Translations under genes and position numbers: made by a program
IMG/VR virus record: IMGVR_UViG_3300008266_000275
Location: 1-32,413 of that record
Source of the DNA: a virus
Length of the DNA stretch: 32,413 nt
Direction: 5' to 3' (one strand)
Shown here: positions 28,231 to 32,413 of the stretch, piece after piece
Layout of the letters: each line of letters begins with the position of its first letter
Numbering within the stretch: position 1 is the first letter of the stretch
Notes under the pieces: generated by a model
What the model saw: only the letters and a program-made list of their open reading frames with translations
Told to the model about the DNA's origin: nothing
The model's database searches: none

Positions 28231-28306
28231 CCAGCAAATCAAAAGGTCGTCGTCTTTATCAATGCTGGATTTTGTATAATATTGTTATTTGTAGCGACGA
28301 CTCTAC
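28231..28306 (-). ncRNA. Structured 5' leader RNA with kissing loops, copy B
   Basis: Read on the minus strand, hairpin 1 is GUAG-AGUCGUCG-CUAC (28291-28306). After a spacer containing AAUAUUAUA, hairpin 2 (28231-28268) has outer stem CCAGCA/UGCUGG, inner stem AAAG/CUUU and loop ACGACGAC. The loops pair over 7 bases (GUCGUCG with CGACGAC). Hairpin 2 is followed at once by six Us and then, 4 bases on, the HNH start codon, so it could also act as an attenuator. The promoter -7 box ends at 28311, 5 bases before hairpin 1. Confidence 0.75.
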
Positions 28307-28310
28307 TATG

Positions 28311-28341
28311 CAAATATACAAAAACTTTTTTAATTGACAAA
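28311..28341 (-). promoter_or_regulatory. Promoter of the recombination operon
   Basis: On the minus strand, TTTG (28338-28341) and TATATTTG (28311-28318) are exactly 19 bases apart. Transcription should start at the first bases of the kissing-loop leader, ahead of the HNH gene and the recombination genes. Confidence 0.8.
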
Positions 28342-28353
28342 CTTTTTATTACT

Positions 28354-28626
28354 TTACTCTGTTATCATTGTATAATTTTTACGAATAACTGTATCTATTT
28401 TAAAAGCTAATTCATTTAAATACGTTCCTTTAGATATTTGTTTACTTTCAAATATTGCATCCATCATTGGCTCAAGTGAATTTTCTAATTCTTTGCCTTT
28501 GTCTATAATTTCTTTTGCTAAAAAACTATTTGCTTCTATATCGTTTAATTCTGTAATTAGTAAATAAGTTAAAGTTGCAATTTTATGGCTGCTTAAATTG
28601 TGCTTTTTATTTGTTTGTAGTTTCAT
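28354..28626 (-). CDS. Hypothetical early protein (90 aa)
   Basis: The 90-residue helical protein starts MKLQTNKKHNLSSHKIATLT and ends KIDTVIRKNYTMITE. It has no recognised motif. It is the last gene of the early operon, 1 base after the gene upstream, and lies just before the promoter and leader of the recombination operon. Confidence 0.55.
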   Translation of the reverse strand: MKLQTNKKHNLSSHKIATLTYLLITELNDIEANSFLAKEIIDKGKELENSLEPMMDAIFESKQISKGTYLNELAFKIDTVIRKNYTMITE

Positions 28627-28627
28627 A

Positions 28628-28909
28628 TTAATTTTGTATTGGTTGTTGAAATACTGTATCTTTTACAGTTGTATAAGGTAAAGCTGCACGTCTATTAAAA
28701 TAATTGCTTACATTGTTATTTTCGTTTATTGCTTCTAATTTACGTTTACTTAATTCTTCTTCAAAATCACGTTTTAATTCTAAAAATAAATTAATACTTT
28801 GTGCAGTTGTTTTATCTCTAAATAAAATTAATTTTAAATCTAATAATTCTTCTGATTGGTTTTTAACCCCAGCTAAAATATTCCAATAATTTGTTATTCT
28901 TTTTTTCAT
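28628..28909 (-). CDS. Hypothetical early protein (93 aa)
   Basis: The 93-residue helical and basic protein (LFLELKRDFEEELSKRKLEA) has an Asn-rich loop and a RRAALPYTTVKDTVFQQP tail. It lies 4 bases after the HTH regulator gene. The function is unknown; early operon membership suggests host takeover or replication support. Confidence 0.55.
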   Translation of the reverse strand: MKKRITNYWNILAGVKNQSEELLDLKLILFRDKTTAQSINLFLELKRDFEEELSKRKLEAINENNNVSNYFNRRAALPYTTVKDTVFQQPIQN

Positions 28910-28913
28910 AATT

Positions 28914-29126
28914 TTAAATTTTAGTTATTATTTCGTTTTCTACTAATATTAAATCTTTATCAATTAAACCTTTTTGCTTTAGTATTTTAGCAAGGTGTAC
29001 AGCTTCTTTTAAATTGTACTGTTTTTTCTTTTGATAGTGTAATAGTTGAGTACTTACTCCTGTATGCTTACTTAACCTGTATGCGGTTAAATTTGTTTGC
29101 CTTAATAATTGTCCTATTGCATTCAT
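28914..29126 (-). CDS. Cro/CI-like HTH regulator (70 aa)
   Basis: The helix-turn-helix covers about residues 14-50 (LTAYRLSKHTGVSTQLLHY, YNLKEAVHLAKILKQKGL), typical of small XRE-family phage regulators. At 70 residues it is Cro-sized, without a dimerisation or cleavage domain. It lies third from the end of the early operon and probably represses early transcription. No opposing CI gene is seen, in line with a non-temperate lifestyle. Confidence 0.75.
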   Translation of the reverse strand: MNAIGQLLRQTNLTAYRLSKHTGVSTQLLHYQKKKQYNLKEAVHLAKILKQKGLIDKDLILVENEIITKI

Positions 29127-29332
29127 TATTTTATTTGGTTTTTAAGTTGTTCAATAGTTGCTTGTAATTCTCTATTCTGCTTTTCTAATTTTGTTAAATA
29201 ATCTTCTATTTTAATAAAAGCCAAACCTACTTCTGTTTGTGCCATTACTTCAAAATCTACTGCTTCGGTGTGATAAAGTTCCTCAACTTCAATACCTAAT
29301 TCTTCTAAATCGGTTCTAAATAAATTATTCAT
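29126..29332 (-). CDS. Small coiled-coil early protein (68 aa)
   Basis: The 68-residue acidic protein (MNNLFRTDLEELGIEVEELY) ends in a heptad-repeat coiled coil (DYLTKLEKQNRELQATIEQL). Its stop shares one base with the HTH gene start. It is probably an oligomeric partner of an early regulator; the function is unknown. Confidence 0.58.
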   Translation of the reverse strand: MNNLFRTDLEELGIEVEELYHTEAVDFEVMAQTEVGLAFIKIEDYLTKLEKQNRELQATIEQLKNQIK

Positions 29333-29335
29333 ATC

Positions 29336-29530
29336 TTATTTTTTAAATTTGTCGTTGTAGTATTGTTCATTCAATTTAAAAGTATTGTCGCTATCTGAAT
29401 AACCATCTTCGTAAGCATCAATAATCTGTTGCTTTTCCATTTCTTTGGCTTGTTCCATAATTTCTATTTGATTAAGAGTTGGGTATCTTAATTTAAATAA
29501 TTGGTCTATTAACCACTCAACTGCTGTCAT
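29336..29530 (-). CDS. Small early protein, MTAVEWL type (64 aa)
   Basis: The protein begins MTAVEWLIDQLFKLRYPTLN, followed by an acidic helical stretch (EKQQIIDAYEDGYSDSDNTF), a pattern seen repeatedly in Bacteroidetes phages without known function. I start at the ATG at 29530, which follows the upstream stop as TAA-T-ATG, rather than four codons earlier inside the upstream gene. Confidence 0.65.
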   Translation of the reverse strand: MTAVEWLIDQLFKLRYPTLNQIEIMEQAKEMEKQQIIDAYEDGYSDSDNTFKLNEQYYNDKFKK

Positions 29531-29531
29531 A

Positions 29532-29750
29532 TTACTTTCCATCGAATAAATCTGTTAAAGGGTTAATATCAAATCTTTTTGAGTTGGTTTCCTGCAATAA
29601 ATACAATGCGTGTTCCATTTTTAAACTTGTCCAAGCAACCTCACTTTTTAAAGCGTTTATTAAATTACTTGCAGTTGTTGGGTAAAGTCTTTTAGTTTCT
29701 TTCAACTTGTTTCTGTTTTCTTTACTTAATTTTTTCCAAAGTGTTTTCAT
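29532..29750 (-). CDS. First gene of the early operon (72 aa)
   Basis: The 72-residue basic protein starts MKTLWKKLSKENRNKLKETK and contains YPTTASNLINALKSEVAWTS. It is predicted helical, with no known domain. Following the TATATTTG box at 29780-29787 by 29 bases, it should be among the first proteins made after infection. Confidence 0.6.
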   Translation of the reverse strand: MKTLWKKLSKENRNKLKETKRLYPTTASNLINALKSEVAWTSLKMEHALYLLQETNSKRFDINPLTDLFDGK

Positions 29751-29779
29751 AATATTTTGTTTTAGTTATTAATATGGTA

Positions 29780-29787
29780 CAAATATA
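29780..29787 (-). promoter_or_regulatory. Promoter -7 box of the early operon
   Basis: TATATTTG on the minus strand is 29 bases before the first early gene. The -33 position 19 bases upstream is TTTT, as at 21823, so it matches the consensus less well than the leader-RNA promoters. Confidence 0.55.
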
Positions 29788-29837
29788 AAACGTTTATTTT
29801 TAATAAAAAAATATTTTACTAATTATTTTATAAAAAA

Positions 29838-29860
29838 AGAGCTAATTTTTTGTTAGCCCT
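29838..29860 (-). terminator. Terminator after the spanin-like gene
   Basis: AGAGCTAA (29838-29845) pairs with TTAGCCCT (29853-29860), with one G-U pair; on the minus strand the hairpin is followed by seven Ts. It lies 22 bases past the stop of the gene at 29883-30509. Confidence 0.8.
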
Positions 29861-29882
29861 TGAAAACATTGGTAAAAATATT

Positions 29883-30509
29883 TTAAAATAATTTTTTGTA
29901 GTAGCCTATTCCGATACGTTTTTCTGTATCAAATGAAAAGTTAAGTATATTTCCTTTCTTGTTTTGTATTCCAATTCCTGCAGAAAATAAAGGCTTATTT
30001 AGTTGCAAGTTATTAGCTACGTTTACACCTAAATATAAATTGTTTTTTTGTTTGGGTGCATCTACTTTTAATTCTTGTGGCTTTATTGTGTAGTCTAAAC
30101 GCATTTGCTTTACATTACCCATCACTTCACCGCTAACTTGGGCGTTTATATACTTATCATCAAATGTTTGTTTAAAAGCGTTTATTTCGATTGCTTTGTT
30201 ATATGCTTGTATTTGTTGCAAACTATCCATTTTTAAAAACTCTAATTGCATCTTATTATTTTCTTCAAATAGTTTATCTATTTGGTTTACGTAAAATCCA
30301 GTTCCTGCAGTATCTTTTATTGTTCTAATAATAGGCACGTTAATTACTTTTTCTTTTGTTACAATCGAACCTTTTATTTCTTTTGTAACTACCTTAATTT
30401 TTTCGGCAGTTTGTAATTCAGTATTGCAACCACGAAAAAATAAAACGATAAATAATAATATCCACCCTAACCAAGTTAAATAATTTATTCTTTTATTAGT
30501 TGCTTCCAT
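29883..30509 (-). CDS. Membrane-anchored phage protein, spanin-like (DUF6808-type) (208 aa)
   Basis: One N-terminal membrane helix (about 10-27, LTWLGWILLFIVLFFRGC) ends in a cysteine. A periplasmic helical or coiled region follows (about 30-125). A beta-rich C-terminus (NNLYLGVNVANNLQLNKPLF, IGIGYYKKLF) resembles the DUF6808 proteins of Bacteroidetes phages. Inner-membrane anchor plus outward-reaching domain suggests a role in bridging or fusing the envelope during lysis (spanin-like). It lies near the amidase once the genome is closed, but in a different operon. Confidence 0.65.
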   Translation of the reverse strand: MEATNKRINYLTWLGWILLFIVLFFRGCNTELQTAEKIKVVTKEIKGSIVTKEKVINVPIIRTIKDTAGTGFYVNQIDKLFEENNKMQLEFLKMDSLQQIQAYNKAIEINAFKQTFDDKYINAQVSGEVMGNVKQMRLDYTIKPQELKVDAPKQKNNLYLGVNVANNLQLNKPLFSAGIGIQNKKGNILNFSFDTEKRIGIGYYKKLF

Positions 30510-30666
30510 CTGCTAATTCTTTTATTGTGTTGTTAATACTTTCTTTTTGGTAACCTAACTGAATTAATAAACCTGTAATAATTTCAATTACTTCGCTAAT
30601 TTCTAAATCGTCTGTTTCGGTTTCTACTGTATAGGTATTTCCGTAATTCTTAATTTCTATTTTCAT
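30496..30666 (-). CDS. Small acidic protein (56 aa)
   Basis: This 56-codon ORF (MKIEIKNYGNTYTVETETDD followed by LEISEVIEIITGLLIQLGY) overlaps the spanin-like gene start by 14 bases and the 40-codon ORF by 17 bases. Similar short acidic ORFs occur in Flavobacterium phages. The function is unknown. The overlaps and composition support a real gene. Confidence 0.6.
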   Translation of the reverse strand: MKIEIKNYGNTYTVETETDDLEISEVIEIITGLLIQLGYQKESINNTIKELADGSN

Positions 30667-30772
30667 ATTTTATTCTTAAAATTTTATGATATACTTTGTT
30701 TACGCTTTCTTTGTTGCAACCACGATTATAATTAAATTTTATAATTCGTAATATTCTTTGTAAATCTGACAT
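30650..30772 (-). CDS. Small basic protein (40 aa)
   Basis: This 40-codon ORF begins MSDLQRILRIIKFNYNRGC and is rich in Lys and Arg. It starts 2 bases after the metallophosphoesterase stop and overlaps the next ORF by 17 bases. It has no known domain. The tight tiling argues that it is translated. Confidence 0.55.
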   Translation of the reverse strand: MSDLQRILRIIKFNYNRGCNKESVNKVYHKILRIKYENRN

Positions 30773-30774
30773 AG

Positions 30775-31941
30775 TTAAAATATAAATGTTAAACGTTGTA
30801 CTTGTCCGTGTTCTTTATCGTGTATGTAACCCTCAACTGCTTTTGGTGCGTGTTGATACCCGTTTCTATGGTGCCAACTATCTGTTCCGCTTGGGCTTCT
30901 TAAAGTTTCTACGCATACACTCATATAATCTTTGCTAATTTTATGGTGCATATGGTGTGTATAAATATATTTATGTTTGCAACTACTCCAATCTTTACTT
31001 TCATTTGCCATTAGCAAAGGTAAATCTTGAGGCTTTGCACCATCGCCGTGAGTAGTTCCAATTAAATTTTTACCATAAACAAAGTATTTTCTATGTGCTA
31101 TTGTAGTATCAAATGTAACGTTTTTACAATCTTTAAAATGCGTTTCAATTACTTGAGCTAAAAAGAAACCATTTGTATAATCGTGGTTACTTGGATTGTA
31201 AACCACGTGTACATCAGCAATAGACATTAATATTTCTACAATATCTACGTATAATTGTTTTGCAATCAAAAAATTAGTGTGCCACATTCCATCTGTATCT
31301 TGTGGCGTTCCGCTTGTTGTAGTTCGTTTAGTATTGTCAATATGTAAAATATCGTTACCAATAACAAATAATATCTTATCAATACTATTTTCTTTAATTT
31401 CATTTAAAATGCCCTTACAACCATTTAAAACACGTTGTACTGCTATTTGATTATTATATGCTTCTCCAACTTCAAAAGCACTGCATAATTTACCAATATG
31501 AATGTCTGCAGGGTCGAAAACAAATAACCTTTTATTTTCGTTATTTTTTTTTCTTTTAATTGTTGGGTATTTAGGTACGTAATTTTGTAGCTCTTTTAAT
31601 AATTCCGTTTTAATTAATTCTAAATCGTTTTCAGAATTTTCAACAAAGTTTGGGTTCTTAACAAAAATACTACTTTTCTTTGTTTTTAACCACAAATGTT
31701 TTACCGAAGTATTTGGTACGTCTAATTCATCTGTTGCATCAAACACGCCCTCGTGTGTATCTAATAAACGCTTTCTATTTCTTTTAACGTAGGTGCGAAG
31801 TAAATCTACTTCTTTACTTTGATAACAGCTTTCTGTTGTTTTTAATAATTTCTTTGCAATTTCAGTATCTGTATTGTTCCTATTATCTTGTAATAGTTCC
31901 GTTAATTGCAAATCGTAATTTTTCCATTTTGAAACGCTCAT
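30775..31941 (-). CDS. Calcineurin-like metallophosphoesterase (388 aa)
   Basis: Metal-binding motifs of the family are visible in order: DIH (146-148), GND (195-197), SNHD (251-254), THGD (297-300) and the final histidines in YTHHMHH. The substrate cannot be told; phage members act as DNA repair nucleases or nucleotide phosphatases. The N-terminal ~60 residues look like a small HTH (NNTDTEIAKKLLKTTESC), which would favour DNA. It is the first gene behind the promoter at 31967-31997. Confidence 0.85.
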   Translation of the reverse strand: MSVSKWKNYDLQLTELLQDNRNNTDTEIAKKLLKTTESCYQSKEVDLLRTYVKRNRKRLLDTHEGVFDATDELDVPNTSVKHLWLKTKKSSIFVKNPNFVENSENDLELIKTELLKELQNYVPKYPTIKRKKNNENKRLFVFDPADIHIGKLCSAFEVGEAYNNQIAVQRVLNGCKGILNEIKENSIDKILFVIGNDILHIDNTKRTTTSGTPQDTDGMWHTNFLIAKQLYVDIVEILMSIADVHVVYNPSNHDYTNGFFLAQVIETHFKDCKNVTFDTTIAHRKYFVYGKNLIGTTHGDGAKPQDLPLLMANESKDWSSCKHKYIYTHHMHHKISKDYMSVCVETLRSPSGTDSWHHRNGYQHAPKAVEGYIHDKEHGQVQRLTFIF

Positions 31942-31966
31942 AATTTTTTTTGTTTAAAAGTTTTAA

Positions 31967-31997
31967 CAAATATATAAAAAAGTTTTGTATAAACAAA
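31967..31997 (-). promoter_or_regulatory. Promoter of the metallophosphoesterase operon
   Basis: On the minus strand, TTTG (31994-31997) and TATATTTG (31967-31974) are exactly 19 bases apart. This points leftward to the gene starting at 31941. Its -33 box sits inside the opposing plus-strand promoter and within the 12-base palindrome ACAAATATTTGT (31993-32004). Confidence 0.75.
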
Positions 31998-32014
31998 TAT
32001 TTGTATTATATTTG
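31984..32014 (+). promoter_or_regulatory. Opposing promoter with no gene behind it
   Basis: On the plus strand, TTTG (31984-31987) and TATATTTG (32007-32014) are also exactly 19 bases apart. Transcription would start near 32020 and meet the strong hairpin terminator ending at 32081, giving an RNA of about 60 bases with no ORF. It interleaves with the minus-strand promoter. Confidence 0.6.
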
Positions 32015-32047
32015 CGTATTCATAATTTGTTTTGATTAATAGTTAAG

Positions 32048-32081
32048 AAAAAACCCTTGCAGTATTTGTAAGGGTTTTTTT
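32048..32081. terminator. Bidirectional terminator after the amidase
   Basis: AAAAAACCCTT (32048-32058) pairs perfectly with AAGGGTTTTTT (32070-32080) around an 11-base loop. Both strands end in a T-run. It starts 3 bases past the amidase stop, ending the late lysis transcript, and also caps the short plus-strand RNA from 31984-32014. Confidence 0.88.
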
Positions 32082-32083
32082 GA

Positions 32084-32413
32084 TTAAATATTTTTGTATT
32101 CTTGTTTGGCTTCAAAACTTGGGCAGGCTTTTTTAACTCCTTCAAAATCTTTATGTCCTTGTACTATTGCATTTGGGAATTGTTTTTTAGCTTGTTTAAT
32201 TAATTCTAATAAAGCAAATTTTTGTTTTGGCGTTCTTGTATCTTTTGGCTTTCCTTTTTCATCTATGCCGCCAATATAACTAAAATGTATTGAAGTAGAA
32301 TTAAAACCTTTAACACCATTAGTAGGTTTTTCGTATTTTTCTAGTTCATAAATAACACCGTTTGCATCTATTAACCTATGATAACCTACAGACTTCCATT
32401 TTAAAACATCTTT
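32084..32413 (-). CDS. N-acetylmuramoyl-L-alanine amidase, C-terminal part (endolysin, split by window ends)
   Basis: This is the C-terminal portion of the endolysin that begins at 195. It reads from the window edge to a TAA at 32084, and its first part repeats bases 1-114. The end contains QGHKDFEGVKKACPSF, the family signature with zinc ligands His114 and Cys124 and catalytic Lys122 (numbering of the 136-residue joined protein). It is a single-domain enzyme with no cell-wall-binding domain, as is usual for phages of Gram-negative hosts. A perfect terminator follows the stop. Confidence 0.92.
   Translation of the reverse strand, partial: KDVLKWKSVGYHRLIDANGVIYELEKYEKPTNGVKGFNSTSIHFSYIGGIDEKGKPKDTRTPKQKFALLELIKQAKKQFPNAIVQGHKDFEGVKKACPSFEAKQEYKNI
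32300..32413. repeat. Terminal direct repeat, right copy
   Basis: This is the second copy of the 114-base repeat that closes the genome. The unique genome is bases 1-32299. Confidence 0.97.

Noticed and set aside
1-32413. tRNA genes, CRISPR arrays, insertion sequences, diversity-generating retroelement, integrase or att site
   Set aside because: Looked for on both strands; no cloverleaf, spaced repeats, transposase, reverse transcriptase or recombinase was recognised.

Overview
This window looks like one complete genome of a tailed bacteriophage (siphovirus type) infecting a Bacteroidetes host, most likely Flavobacterium or a relative. Four things point there. The DNA is very A+T-rich. There are no Shine-Dalgarno sequences. 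The best promoters match the Bacteroidetes primary-sigma consensus (TTTG, 19 bases, TATATTTG). The proteins resemble families common in Flavobacterium phages and prophages, such as a DUF6712-like connector, a DUF3127-like SSB and a DUF6291-like replication protein. Bases 1-114 are repeated exactly at 32300-32413, and an N-acetylmuramoyl-L-alanine amidase reads uninterrupted across that join. The unit genome is therefore about 32,299 bp and closes as a circle (circular or terminally redundant). I see no integrase, tRNA, CRISPR array or insertion sequence.

Almost everything is on the minus strand, so the map reads right to left. From the right edge: the amidase end and its terminator; a 140-base control region with two interleaved promoters; a metallophosphoesterase operon ending in a spanin-like membrane protein (31.9-29.9 kb); an early operon of small genes including a Cro-like HTH protein (29.75-28.35 kb); a recombination/SSB operon (28.2-26.3 kb); a replication and DNA-modification operon with a RecA-like ATPase, NinB-like and NinG-like proteins and an adenine/cytosine methyltransferase (26.2-21.8 kb); small peptides and a sigma-factor-like regulator (21.8-20.9 kb); terminase small and large subunits (20.1-18.6 kb); the tail module with a frameshifted tail chaperone, tail completion proteins, baseplate-like proteins and tape measure (18.4-10.9 kb); the head module with XkdF-type protease, scaffold-like protein and major capsid protein (10.9-6.3 kb); portal and connector (5.7-3.0 kb); a tail tip or fibre protein and the lysis genes (2.9-0 kb), which run through the join into the amidase.

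Three free-standing homing endonucleases (one GIY-YIG, two NUMOD4-HNH) sit beside structural and recombination genes. A three-gene cassette of unknown small proteins (5.78-6.25 kb) is the only plus-strand gene block. It has its own promoter and terminator, in the manner of a phage moron.

The most unusual signals are regulatory. (1) Two related 5'-leader RNAs start exactly at two perfect promoters ahead of the recombination and replication operons. Each folds into two hairpins whose 8-base loops are complementary over 7 bases, and the two copies differ by compensatory changes. (2) A 14-base element, TGTTTTTAAATAAA, occurs 5-10 bases upstream of four structural genes. (3) A -1 frameshift joins the two tail-chaperone frames through a dual-coded segment.
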